DNA from: Opitutus sp.
GTDB taxonomy: Bacteria; Verrucomicrobiota; Verrucomicrobiia; Opitutales; Opitutaceae
Direction: 5' to 3'
Assembly (NCBI GenBank): GCA_024998815.1
Contig: JACEUQ010000001.1
Span: 434,001 to 498,000, forward strand
DNA length: 64,000 bases
Made by a program: the position numbers and the translations under genes. Numbering within the stretch: the stretch's first letter is position 1; each line of letters opens with the position of its first letter. The notes beneath the pieces are model-generated. The model saw only the letters and a list, made by a program, of their open reading frames with translations, was not told the origin of the DNA and made no database searches. Positions 49,116 through 57,988 of this stretch are shown here, piece after piece.

Positions 49116-49182
49116 TAGCGCAGACTTCCAGTCTGCTTTCGTTCTGACCAACGGACCGGAGCAGGCAGGGAAGTCTGCGCTA
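49116..49182. repeat. Palindromic intergenic repeat
   Basis: The left arm is TAGCGCAGACTTCCAGTCTG (49116-49135), identical to the arm at 22685. The right arm is mutated (GCAGGGAAGTCTGCGCTA). It lies between the convergent rhodanese and chemoreceptor-like genes and could fold as a stop signal, but no T run follows. Confidence 0.75.
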
Positions 49183-49207
49183 CGTTCGGCAGGCTCCAGC
49201 CCCCGCC

Positions 49208-51364
49208 TCAGGCCGCATTACGTTGGGGGCTTTGTTCTGCGGCGGGAACTGACTCCACCACCGGATCATCGCCCCACAACTCAACGTCCATAGCCGCAGC
49301 TGCCGTGGCCACAGCCGCTGGTTTAGCATTCCCCGGTGTGGGCACGCTCGTGGGCACCGGTGCAGTCTCCAACGGCACCGGATCGTCTCCCCAAAGATCG
49401 ATTTCGCCCACCGTCGTCGCCGCAGCGACCGGCCCAGCCCCGGCACTGCCTGCCACAGGCGGCAGATCGTCAAAGCCAAATAGGTCAACGTCGCCGCTCG
49501 CCCCGTCGATTGCACCCGAAGCACCTCCCGCAGCAACGCCACTCGCTGCACCCGCTGTCGCCACTGTGGCCGCTGCAGCGCCCAGAACCGCCGCCCCCGT
49601 GCCCAGGGCGCGATTATGCACGTCCACTTGGGATTGCATGGTGTAACCCTTTAAAAAGCGGTCCATCAGCCCCGTGGTGTCGGTGGTCACACCTTCGGCG
49701 TCAGCCGTGGTGGCTGCCCTGGTTTGGAGCGCGACTACCCGCGCATGCAGCGCTTCGATTTGTTTCACCGTCGAACTCGAGAAGTCCGAATGCCCCACAG
49801 CCGTGTTGATTTGGGCGTCCAGCAGGGGCAGTTGTTCACCAATTTGCAGCAGGATATCGATAGTGCGGTCCCGGTAACTGTGCAGCCGGTCCTCATCCGC
49901 AGTCGTTTCGAGGATCAACTGGGCAAAAAAGCTTTCGGTTTGCGCGCGGACTTGGCCGAAGGAGTCGATCAGATCGCCCAGTCCGTTGGTGATTTTATCG
50001 ATCTCGGTGGCGAGCTGTTCGCTGAGCCGGCAGGTGGTGATGGAAACCTCGGTGGCGCGGGCTGAAACCACTTCGAGTCCGGTGCCTTGGGCGACGTGGG
50101 CGGATTGCACCTCGGCGTTCAGGCCGATGAGGTGAATGTCCAGCGTGAGGTCGCGCATAAAAACGGTGAACTGCGTGCTCATCCCGCGGATCGGTTCGAT
50201 CGCGCGGTGGGTTTCCGTCACCAGGTCATTGCTGGCGCGAATGAGTTTCCCGACGTTTTCGAGCGCCTCGATCAGGTTTTGAATTCCCCCGTCGATGGAG
50301 ATGTCATCGGCTTGCGCTTCCTGCTTCATGCCGAAGTCCTGGTTAAGCGAGGTCATGAACTGGACGATACGGCCTAAGCCGCCACCGACTTGTCTGCCGG
50401 CTTCAGACAGCTCGCGAGTCATGACTTCGAGTTGGGCAGTGACCAAGCCGCTGGCTTGTTCAATGAAGCGCAGGGTGCGGCCGCCGCCCGTGCGATCGGA
50501 AGGCATGGTGTCGTGGGCAACGCCTATCTCGTGCAGGATGGTGTGCAGGTGTTGCAGCTTTTGGTTAAGCATGTCCTGGGCTTGCAGGGACATCACCACG
50601 ATGCCGGTCTCGCGTTTAACCTGAGGCACGATCGATTCGACGTGGAGGTCGCGAGCTTGGTTTTTGGCGTAGTCGGCTTTGACGGAGCCGATCGATTGTT
50701 CGAGTTGGGTGCGTAGCGAGGTGAGTTGCTGGCGCGTGGCTACCTGGCGCTGGAGTAAGCGGGCACTGGCGTCTTCCAGCCGTAGTCCGATGCTGGCAAT
50801 GATGGTGAACTTTTCCTGAAAGCCCGTCTCAACGCGTTCGCAGATGCGGCTGATCTCGGTGTTGAGCGCAAGGAAGATGCTTTGTTGTTCGGGTGGCAGC
50901 GTGGCGGACTCCACACGGAATAGCACCTGCACGTATTTGAGCGGCGTGAGCGCTTCAGTGAGGTTTTGCTGGGCCGGGAGACTGGCACGGATTTGCTGGC
51001 CGGTCGCGGTCAGGCGTTCGATCAAGTCCACGACTTGGCGGTCGCTGGCTTCGGCAAACTCAATGCCGGACCAGATGTGCGCGGCGGCTTGTTCGATGAT
51101 CGCGGTGCCACCGTCAGGACCCTCCGAGAGAGCGACCAGGCGGTGACTTTGGTCGACGAGTTTACGCTCGATATCCATGGTGGTCTCAAGGATTGAGCCG
51201 ATCTCCAAAAAGCCCGTTTCCACGGCCTTCATCGCTTGATTCAGCTCGGCAGTGGCGGCGGTGACTTCGGCGAACGGGCCGACCAATTGGGTGCGGCGAC
51301 GGGTGCCGGGGTGGAGATTGCGCAAACGGGTGGCCAAACGCGGCCAAAAAGCGGGAATTCTCAT
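49208..51364 (-). CDS. Soluble chemoreceptor-like (methyl-accepting) protein
   Basis: A 718-residue, mostly helical protein with no membrane segment. Long heptad-rich regions (about 60-560) include a central part resembling a receptor signalling hairpin (FTVFMRDLTLDIHLIGLNAEVQSAHVAQGTGLEVVSARATE), but the canonical E-x-x-x-R-R-L-A-x-x-T tip is not obvious, so kinase coupling is uncertain. The tail (about 590-718) is Ala/Gly/Pro-rich and carries three related acidic motifs: VDLFGFDD, IDLWGDDPV and VELWGDDPV. It overlaps cheR by four bases and shares the operon with cheB, which supports a methylated receptor role. The sensed signal is unknown. Confidence 0.75.
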   Translation of the reverse strand: MRIPAFWPRLATRLRNLHPGTRRRTQLVGPFAEVTAATAELNQAMKAVETGFLEIGSILETTMDIERKLVDQSHRLVALSEGPDGGTAIIEQAAAHIWSGIEFAEASDRQVVDLIERLTATGQQIRASLPAQQNLTEALTPLKYVQVLFRVESATLPPEQQSIFLALNTEISRICERVETGFQEKFTIIASIGLRLEDASARLLQRQVATRQQLTSLRTQLEQSIGSVKADYAKNQARDLHVESIVPQVKRETGIVVMSLQAQDMLNQKLQHLHTILHEIGVAHDTMPSDRTGGGRTLRFIEQASGLVTAQLEVMTRELSEAGRQVGGGLGRIVQFMTSLNQDFGMKQEAQADDISIDGGIQNLIEALENVGKLIRASNDLVTETHRAIEPIRGMSTQFTVFMRDLTLDIHLIGLNAEVQSAHVAQGTGLEVVSARATEVSITTCRLSEQLATEIDKITNGLGDLIDSFGQVRAQTESFFAQLILETTADEDRLHSYRDRTIDILLQIGEQLPLLDAQINTAVGHSDFSSSTVKQIEALHARVVALQTRAATTADAEGVTTDTTGLMDRFLKGYTMQSQVDVHNRALGTGAAVLGAAAATVATAGAASGVAAGGASGAIDGASGDVDLFGFDDLPPVAGSAGAGPVAAATTVGEIDLWGDDPVPLETAPVPTSVPTPGNAKPAAVATAAAAMDVELWGDDPVVESVPAAEQSPQRNAA

Positions 51365-52191
51365 TGGGCGCCGAAAGGTTGATAAACGGTTGCCCGGCCC
51401 AGGCCGACGGATTGCCAGCCGGCGTCGAGGTTGAGGGTGGTCTCGGCCGAGCCCAGCAGCAGCGAGCCTTGCGGCTGAAGGGTGGCGCGGATGTTGCGCA
51501 GAATCCCTTGTTTGGTCGGGACGTCGAAATAGATCATGACGTTGCGCATCAGCACCACGTCGAACAGCGGCAGGCGCGGCCAGGGCTCGATCAGGTTCAT
51601 GGGGCGGAAATCCACCATGCGGCGCAGCTCGGCGTTGGCGGTCCAGACCTTACCGGCCTGGGTGAAGTATTTTTTGATCAACGCAGGGCTGAGGCCGCGG
51701 TTGATTTCGAACTCGTTGTAAGCACCGGCGCGGGCTTGGACGAGTACGGTGGAGCACAGGTCGGTGCCGATGATCTGGATCGTCCAGTCGGCGAGTTGAG
51801 GGAAACTCTCCCGGATCATCATGGCGAGGCTGTAGGCCTCTTGGCCGGTGGAACTGGCGGCGGACCAGAAAGAGAGGCTGCGCTGGGCGGCACGCTGGGC
51901 GATGAGCTTGGGGATGATGGATTCGCGCAGGGCGTCAAAGGGCGCGATGTCGCGGAAAAAGAACGTCTCGTTGGTGGTGAGCGCATCGAGGACTTTATTG
52001 TGGAGCGGATTACTCGGCGGAGTTTTACGCAGCAGGTTAATGAACTCCGGGACGCTGCTGCAGGCGTTGCTGGAGGCCAGCGAGCTCAGGCGCGACTCGA
52101 CGAAATAGTCCTTGCCCGGCTCGATGATGATCGCGGCGGAGCGTCGGGCAAAGTTGGTTACAAATTCGAAATCGGCGGTGAGGAGGGCCAC
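51361..52191 (-). CDS. cheR: Chemotaxis protein methyltransferase CheR
   Basis: Transfers methyl groups from S-adenosylmethionine to receptor glutamates. The 276-residue product has the N-terminal helical domain (FARRSAAIIIEPGKDYFVESRL), then SFWSAASSTGQEAYSLAMMI (SAM-binding loop), GTDLCSTVLVQARAGAYNEFEINRGL and DVVLMRNVMIYFDVPTKQGIL. Length is normal. The start is 60 bases from the end of cheB. The stop overlaps the receptor-like gene by ATGA. Confidence 0.95.
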   Translation of the reverse strand: MALLTADFEFVTNFARRSAAIIIEPGKDYFVESRLSSLASSNACSSVPEFINLLRKTPPSNPLHNKVLDALTTNETFFFRDIAPFDALRESIIPKLIAQRAAQRSLSFWSAASSTGQEAYSLAMMIRESFPQLADWTIQIIGTDLCSTVLVQARAGAYNEFEINRGLSPALIKKYFTQAGKVWTANAELRRMVDFRPMNLIEPWPRLPLFDVVLMRNVMIYFDVPTKQGILRNIRATLQPQGSLLLGSAETTLNLDAGWQSVGLGRATVYQPFGAQ

Positions 52192-52251
52192 GGGAAGTTG
52201 GGGTGAGGTGGGGTGGACGGGCGTGCGGAGGCGGGCGGAGGCGTGCGGGCG

Positions 52252-53367
52252 TTAAGGACGCGAGGCGGGCAGGAGGCGCAGGAGGGCGCCGGCGATTTCT
52301 TGCAACGGCAGGATTTGGTGGGCGAGGCCGGCTTCGGCGACATAACCGGGCATGCCCCAGACCACGCTGGTGGCCTCGTCTTGGTCGAGAATAGTGGCGC
52401 CGCGTTCACGCAGCACTGTGCAGCCATGCAGCCCGTCTTGACCCATGCCGGTCATGATCAAGGCAAGCGTGGCCCCGCCATAGACGTTTGACACGCTGCG
52501 GAACAGGACGTCGACGGCGGGTCGGCAGGAGTTTTCCGGCGGGCCGTCGTGCAGGTGCAGGCGCACCAGGGTCCCTTCGCGGCGGACCTCCATATGGCGA
52601 CCGCCGGGGGCGATGTACACATGCCCGGCCTCGACCAACTGGCCCTCTTGGCCCTCGTGAAACTTGAGCGGTGAACCCTTGCCGAGCCGTTCGGCTAGCA
52701 TTTGGGTGAAAAGGGGCGGCATGTGCTGGACGATCACCACCGGCACGGGCAGCGGCCGGGTGATGTCCTTGAACACGGCGGCCAAGGCGTTGGGCCCGCC
52801 CGTCGAGCAACCGATGCAAAGGACGGCCGGCGGAGTGGACTTGGCGGGTGCGGGGCTGGTTTTCAGTGCCGGACGAGCGACTGAAGAAGCCGGTAAAAAT
52901 CCGGTGGATCCAGTGGAGTTGCTCGCAGGTGCGCCGACTGCGGGATGAGGCGGCGGGATGTGGCGGCAGTGCGTTTTGATCTTGGGGATGAGCTCGTTTT
53001 TGAGCCGCTCCAAGCCCTCGGCGATGTTGCCTACGTTGGACGGTTTGGTGACGTAGTCGGTGGCGCCTGCGTCGAGTGCCTCAAAGGTGGATTCGGCCCC
53101 CTTAAGCGTCAGCGTGCTGAACATGATGACCGGCAGCTTGGGGTAGGTTTTGCGCAGCTCGCGCACGGTTTGCAGGCCGTCCATCTCGGGCATCTCGATA
53201 TCGAGGGTGATGATGTCGGGGTTAACCTGGGGGATTTTTTGTAGCGCAATTTTGCCGTTGGCGGCGGTGCCTACGACCTCCAGTTGGGCGTCACTGCCCA
53301 GCGCTTCCGAGATCATTTTACGCATGACAACGGCATCATCGACAACCAGAACACGGATTCGGGGCAT
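52252..53367 (-). CDS. cheB: Chemotaxis response regulator protein-glutamate methylesterase CheB
   Basis: Removes receptor methyl groups and deamidates glutamines when phosphorylated. The 371-residue product has a receiver domain (VVDDAVVMR, acceptor Asp56 in IITLDIEMP, Lys in VTKPS), a Pro/Ser-rich linker (about 135-170), and the esterase with catalytic Ser in GCSTGGPNAL, His in VQHMPPLF and Asp in MTGMGQDG. It is first in the cheB-cheR-receptor operon. No cheA, cheW or cheY is in the window, so the phosphodonor kinase is elsewhere. A run of eight G lies about 115 bases upstream. Confidence 0.96.
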   Translation of the reverse strand: MPRIRVLVVDDAVVMRKMISEALGSDAQLEVVGTAANGKIALQKIPQVNPDIITLDIEMPEMDGLQTVRELRKTYPKLPVIMFSTLTLKGAESTFEALDAGATDYVTKPSNVGNIAEGLERLKNELIPKIKTHCRHIPPPHPAVGAPASNSTGSTGFLPASSVARPALKTSPAPAKSTPPAVLCIGCSTGGPNALAAVFKDITRPLPVPVVIVQHMPPLFTQMLAERLGKGSPLKFHEGQEGQLVEAGHVYIAPGGRHMEVRREGTLVRLHLHDGPPENSCRPAVDVLFRSVSNVYGGATLALIMTGMGQDGLHGCTVLRERGATILDQDEATSVVWGMPGYVAEAGLAHQILPLQEIAGALLRLLPASRP

Positions 53368-54025
53368 GGGTGAAATAGGGTATGCGCAACGGCGCGGTTA
53401 CAGAGAGAAATAGAGCAGGCTCACCAGGGGTTAATCGGTCGTGTTGAACAAAACTTAAATGCGCTAAGCAAAATCCCTAGTTTGGGGGGGGCTTTGGCAC
53501 CCGAGGTGGTGAACCTTATTGCGGCGCTGACTGGTAGGAGAAAGGCGTTCCGCCGGGCGCCTGCTGGTGCCGCTGGGTGGGCGGAGGGCGGAACGGCGTC
53601 GGGCGAGAGAACGAGTAGGAGTAAGAGAGCGAGAACGATTGGCGGAGGGACGACCTCCGTGTCGTCCGTGTCGAAAATGTCCATCCGCAGCGACCCCTGC
53701 GCACGTGGGCCAGCGCGTCGGAAAGCGGGGGCGCAGGGGCGGTCGGGTGCCGATTATTTGGCTTGGCGACGGTGCGTGGCAACGGGGTGCCCGCTGAACG
53801 GCGCGACAACTGGCGCAATTACGGGGGCAGGCAGGTTCGGCGCGCGAAACAGCGGCTTGCCCCAAAGTACGTCAAAGGCGGCAGTCGATTCAATCGATAC
53901 TGCGGGACGGGCGGGGAGGGTGTGGGCTTGCTGGATCATGGTCGTTTTGGGGTTGGGTTAACCCTTATATCGGAACCGTCCGCCTGAAAATTGAGCGCAA
54001 AATGGAAGTTTGCTCAAAAAATAAC
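53368..54025. other. Non-coding gap between cheB and hsp20
   Basis: I see no supported gene; the open frames here are low-complexity and overlap one another. The gap contains a run of eight G (53484-53491) and a GAGAACGAGTAGGAGTAAG-type repeat (about 53604-53640). It should also hold the cheB promoter, which I cannot place. Confidence 0.5.
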
Positions 54026-54054
54026 GAAAAAAGCCCGTCCGCAGGGCGGACGGG
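54026..54054 (-). terminator. Rho-independent terminator of hsp20
   Basis: Nine-base stem CCCGTCCGC / GCGGACGGG (54034-54042, 54046-54054) with a three-base loop. On the minus strand it is followed by CTTTTTT. It lies 66 bases beyond the hsp20 stop. Confidence 0.85.
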
Positions 54055-54120
54055 TAATCAGGTGAATCATGAACTGGGTTTGGGGGCGGGGTAGCCGCAC
54101 CCCTCCTGGCTGGGGCGAAC

Positions 54121-54525
54121 TCACGCTACCCGAACTAATTCCGCCCCGGAGGCGAAACTCAGGGGCTGTTTCTTGGGAATGGTCAGGGTTAGGATTCCCT
54201 GGTGGAATTCGGCCTGGAGCGCCGCGTAGTCCAGTCCGCGGCCCAGCCGCAGGCTGAGCTGGTAGTCGTGCTGCACGCCTTCGAGGTTGAGCGAGCCAAA
54301 GTTGACCCGAACGAAGTGGTGCTTGCGGGCGTTGATCAGCAGGTCGACGCCGTTGGAGGTGATTTCGATCCCAGCAGACTCCACCCCCGGCACGTACACG
54401 ACGATCCCGAAGTCGGACTCACGCTCTTGGCAGTCGTAGTGCGGCTTGCGGACCGTCACGGTGGAACCCGAGGCGGTGGAGGTGCGGCGACTGACGGTGG
54501 AGAGCGGTAGAGTTAACGTATTCAT
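54121..54525 (-). CDS. Hsp20/alpha-crystallin small heat-shock protein
   Basis: ATP-independent holdase chaperone of 134 residues. The alpha-crystallin domain spans about residues 28-118, from YDCQERESDFGIVVYVPGVESAGIEI to ALQAEFHQGILTLTIPKK; the GxLxxxxPK type ending is present as GILTLTIPK. The family's IxI-like tail motif is weak here. The N-terminal arm is short and Ser/Thr-rich. The gene stands alone with its own terminator. No heat-shock operator is evident. The 314 bases to miaA contain no gene that I can support. Confidence 0.9.
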   Translation of the reverse strand: MNTLTLPLSTVSRRTSTASGSTVTVRKPHYDCQERESDFGIVVYVPGVESAGIEITSNGVDLLINARKHHFVRVNFGSLNLEGVQHDYQLSLRLGRGLDYAALQAEFHQGILTLTIPKKQPLSFASGAELVRVA

Positions 54526-54839
54526 GGCGGCGCGGGCGAGTGAGGTGAGGAGTGGTGTGGATTATTTTAGGTGTGACCGGACGGGAGGGCATAGTGCCCA
54601 GAAAAATCGGGTCATTCGCGACGTAGTTTAGCGGATGCCTCCTAGGTTGGTATGGGGTCCTTGCCCACCTGACGCTGGGCTCGATGGCGCGGGCAGGGCG
54701 GTGAGGTGGGTGCGGGTGGTTGGTTTCATGGGTGAAGTTTTTTTTCTGGCGTTAACCGATAATGCACATGGCGTGCCAACCCGGGCGCGCCGTGCGCGAG
54801 AGAGATTGTCTCGCCCCGCAGGCCTTGGGCGGCGAAGCA

Positions 54840-55778
54840 ATGGGGGACAAAATGAAGGGACTCATTCATGTGCTCACGGGGCCGACAGCCGTAGGGAAAA
54901 CCGAGTTGGCGTTGCGCTGGGCCGAGGCCAACGACGCCGAGATCGTGTCGTGCGATGCCCTGTTGTTTTACCACGGCATGGACATCGGCACGGCAAAGCC
55001 CACGGCGAGCGAGCGCGCTCGCGTGCCTCATCACCTCATCGACCTGTGTCCGGTGCACCAAGGCATGGATATCACCCATTATGTGGCGCAGGCGCAGGCG
55101 GCGGTGGCGGCGATCGCCGGGCGCGGGCGGCGGGTTTTGGTGGCGGGCGGCAGCGGGTTTTATTTGAAAAGCTTTTTTTGCCCGGTCGCCGATAATGTGG
55201 CGGTGCCGGCGGCGTTGCGCGCTGAGATCGCAGCCGAGTTGGCAACGGCGGGGCTGGCCGCGCTGGTCGCAGAGTTGCGCCGCTTGAATCCGGGGGGCCT
55301 GGGTGCGCTGGATGTGGACAACTCGCGCCGGGTGACGCGGGCGTTGGAGCGGTGCAGGGCTTCGGGGAAAAACCTCGCCGTGCTGGCGGCGGAGTTTGCG
55401 CAGATGCCGGGGCCTTTCGCCGACTGGGAGGTGCGTTGCACCCGGCTGGAACGGGCTCCGGCCGAGCTTGAGGAACGGATCGCGCGGCGAGTGGATATGA
55501 TGCTGGCCGAGGGTTTAATCGATGAGGTGCAACGGCTGCGCGCGGCGGGGCTGGAGCAGAACCTGAGCGCGTCGCGTGCGATTGGTTATCGGGAGACGCT
55601 TGCCTGGCTTGCGGCGGATAACTCCAGCAAGGCGGCTGGCTGTTTAGCCGGGCTGGCGGCGGAAATTTGCCAAAACACGCGAGCCTTGGTGAAAAAGCAG
55701 CGCACGTGGTTCCGCAACCAGTTGCCTGCTCATCGCGAGCTGGCCGCGGATGCGGCGACGGTGGAGGAGTTGTTCTGA
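54840..55778 (+). CDS. miaA: tRNA dimethylallyltransferase
   Basis: Adds the dimethylallyl group to A37 of tRNAs reading UNN codons, the first step of ms2i6A. The 312-residue product has the P-loop GPTAVGKTELAL, then SCDALLFYHGMDIGTAKPT (the usual SAQ-Y/V segment is replaced by ALLFY), VAGGSGFYLKSFF, DNSRRVTRALE and SRAIGYRE. I start at MGDKMKGLIHVL; the open frame runs 26 codons further upstream. Composite mobile elements begin 21 bases downstream of the stop. Confidence 0.95.
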   Translation: MGDKMKGLIHVLTGPTAVGKTELALRWAEANDAEIVSCDALLFYHGMDIGTAKPTASERARVPHHLIDLCPVHQGMDITHYVAQAQAAVAAIAGRGRRVLVAGGSGFYLKSFFCPVADNVAVPAALRAEIAAELATAGLAALVAELRRLNPGGLGALDVDNSRRVTRALERCRASGKNLAVLAAEFAQMPGPFADWEVRCTRLERAPAELEERIARRVDMMLAEGLIDEVQRLRAAGLEQNLSASRAIGYRETLAWLAADNSSKAAGCLAGLAAEICQNTRALVKKQRTWFRNQLPAHRELAADAATVEELF

Positions 55779-56473
55779 TTGTAAGTCGGCGGCGGGTTAT
55801 GCCTATTCGCATTCAAGGTGAGCTTAACGAAATCGGTTCGTGGGGGAGCGGATACCTTTGGGCAAACACCTTGAGCTCACGCTCAAGGCCTGGAGTTTGG
55901 CCCCTGACTAGTCGAACGCAGATCAGCCGAATCCTTGAGCTCACGCTCAAGGCCACACTCTTCGCGAACACACTCCTTGTGGCCTTGAGTGTGAGCTCAA
56001 GGATTCGGCGCACCGCAGCCAGAAAAAACACCTCGTGCTCACGCACGAAGCCACACCGAGCCAAAGCCACCCAGGCAAAGGCACACTCCAGGCCGCACCC
56101 GCCCGAACGTGGCCTTGAGCGTGAGCTCAAGGTCTGGAGTTTGGCCGTTTAACTCGTGCCAAGAACCACACAGGTGCGGCGCATCATGTATGGCGATCTG
56201 AGCTGATCACTCCGGAGAGTTTCGCAGACTTCGCAACAGCCACCCGCACGTCAACGAACGCATCGAAACCCATGCCGTTGCTACCTGCGGTACGCTTCTA
56301 CCTTAGCTGGGGGGACGGATCTCAACTCGTTTTGGGGCCAAACTCCAGACCTTGAGCTCACGCTCAAGGCCACGAGGAGTGTGTTCGCGAGGAGTGATAC
56401 CATTTCGCGTTCAAAGATATACAAACAAACCGTTTTAACCACTAATGGACGCTAATAGCCGCTAATAAAAACA

Positions 56474-57937
56474 CAACGGTGTCCAAGTTTTAGATCTATG
56501 GGTTGGCATAGAGCAGTTTAAGTTGCGGCAGCAGAGCTGAAATAGGGCAAGAAGAGAACCAATGTGAGCGCAACCAGCGGAGAAGTTTCACACTGCGCTG
56601 AAGCGGTCGCAATACGGTTGTGAGTAAGGAGCAAAGAAGCCGGTCATTTTTTTTGGCGGTCGCGATTTGGTCGTCTAATCGTTTTTGTTGCCGACGGAGG
56701 CCCGCCTCATTTTTGATTTGATAATCTCGTTCTAATTTTTGCTCAAACAGGACCAGTAGGTTATGGGTTAGGCAAAGAAAATGGGCCTGTATTTGCTTGG
56801 CGGTTGAGCTCGACGCCCACGCCTTGGATTCCTCCAGCTTGTTTTTAAATTGATCGAAAACCTTTTCAATCTCCCAGCGTTTTTTATAAAGCCAGGCGAG
56901 AAGCCCTGGCGGTAAGTCAAAAACGCTGGTGATGAACTCATACACCTCACCACTGACTGGATCGCGGTATCGTATTAAGCGCACACGCACCTGATGGGCG
57001 GCGATGACTATTTCATCCGCTATGACGCCATGATTAATGGGATCAGCACGATCAAACAACTTCGAAGCGAAGGGCTCAAACAGGAGATTTTCTTTGGTGC
57101 GTGAAAGAAAATAGACGCCGGCAGTTTGCTTCCAGTTATGCCAGAGAGGAAAATCAAGGCCTGCGCGATCCCAGATCCAAAGAACTTTCTTGCCGGTCGG
57201 CTCCCCCATACGCAAAGCATTAGAGCCGAGTCGCTTGATCACGCTCATATCGTGTTCTTTTTTGCCCTCAGTGAGTGCAAGATGTTGCATGGCATGAGTT
57301 CGAATATTAAGGGCATATAAATGTCCTACCGGCCAACGGCGTTCATCAATTTTCTGATCGTGCGAAGCCGCCCCATGCCAATGACCGTCGCCGGCATAGA
57401 GGGCATAATTATCAACGGCAGCGGGCAGTTCGGTAAAGTTTTCGAGCAGGGCGGTGGCCTGCACCGAAACATCCATTAATAAAGCCAACCTGCGTTCGCT
57501 TTTCAGTACTTCAAAGAAGTGCCCCGTAGCGGGACAAGACTCGAACAAGGAACCGACTTGTTGAAGAAAACCGCGACCGCTTCGAGGATCCGATAGAGCT
57601 CTGGTAATACCAAGCCGAAGGAATGCATCGTCAGTCAATTCCGGGCATTGACGCGCGTACCTAGAAGCGGACGCGAGTCCGGTAAGCGGCCCGAAAAATA
57701 CTTCGTTTAAAGCGAGGGGATGAAGTGTAGCCATGAGGCCCAAAAAAATTTTTACATGTGCCTCGTAAAGCCTTATATTGAAGTATTTTAAGGCCAATTA
57801 ACACCCGCCGCAACACACGTAATTGGCATGGCTCGACCCCCAGTCCGTGCTGGTTCGCGACGGCCCCAAAGGGGCGCTTCCGAGCGCTGTGTGACGCCCC
57901 CCTGCACAGAAAATACTTCAAAACTTGGACACCGTTG
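56474..57937 (-). mobile_element. IS4-family insertion sequence
   Basis: Terminal inverted repeats CAACGGTGTCCAAGTTTT at both ends (56474-56491 and complement at 57920-57937). An 8-bp target duplication TAAAAACA flanks it (56466-56473 and 57938-57945). Length is 1464 bp with one transposase gene on the minus strand. Confidence 0.9.
56496..57734 (-). CDS. IS4-family transposase
   Basis: Intact 412-residue DDE transposase from MATLHPLALNEVFF; a start 21 codons upstream is also open. Catalytic Asp lies in ALYAGDGHWHGA and in LWIWDRAGLDF, and the YREK-type signature YKKRWEIEKVFDQFKNKL carries the catalytic Glu. The C-terminal part is helical, with an internal region (KQIQAHFLCLTHNLLVLFEQKL) typical of IS4 relatives. 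No disruption is seen, so it may be active. Confidence 0.92.
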   Translation of the reverse strand: MATLHPLALNEVFFGPLTGLASASRYARQCPELTDDAFLRLGITRALSDPRSGRGFLQQVGSLFESCPATGHFFEVLKSERRLALLMDVSVQATALLENFTELPAAVDNYALYAGDGHWHGAASHDQKIDERRWPVGHLYALNIRTHAMQHLALTEGKKEHDMSVIKRLGSNALRMGEPTGKKVLWIWDRAGLDFPLWHNWKQTAGVYFLSRTKENLLFEPFASKLFDRADPINHGVIADEIVIAAHQVRVRLIRYRDPVSGEVYEFITSVFDLPPGLLAWLYKKRWEIEKVFDQFKNKLEESKAWASSSTAKQIQAHFLCLTHNLLVLFEQKLERDYQIKNEAGLRRQQKRLDDQIATAKKNDRLLCSLLTTVLRPLQRSVKLLRWLRSHWFSSCPISALLPQLKLLYANP

Positions 57938-57988
57938 TAAAAACAATGATTTTTCCGCTTCTGTATTAGTGTATCTTATTGGTAATTA

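Noticed and set aside
53482-53961. 159-codon open frame between cheB and hsp20
   Set aside because: Low-complexity, includes the GAGAACGAG repeat, competes with several overlapping frames, and shows no recognisable domain.
55800-56400. Possible CRISPR array
   Set aside because: The repeated units are palindromic, irregularly spaced and in both orientations, with no spacers of constant length and no cas genes.
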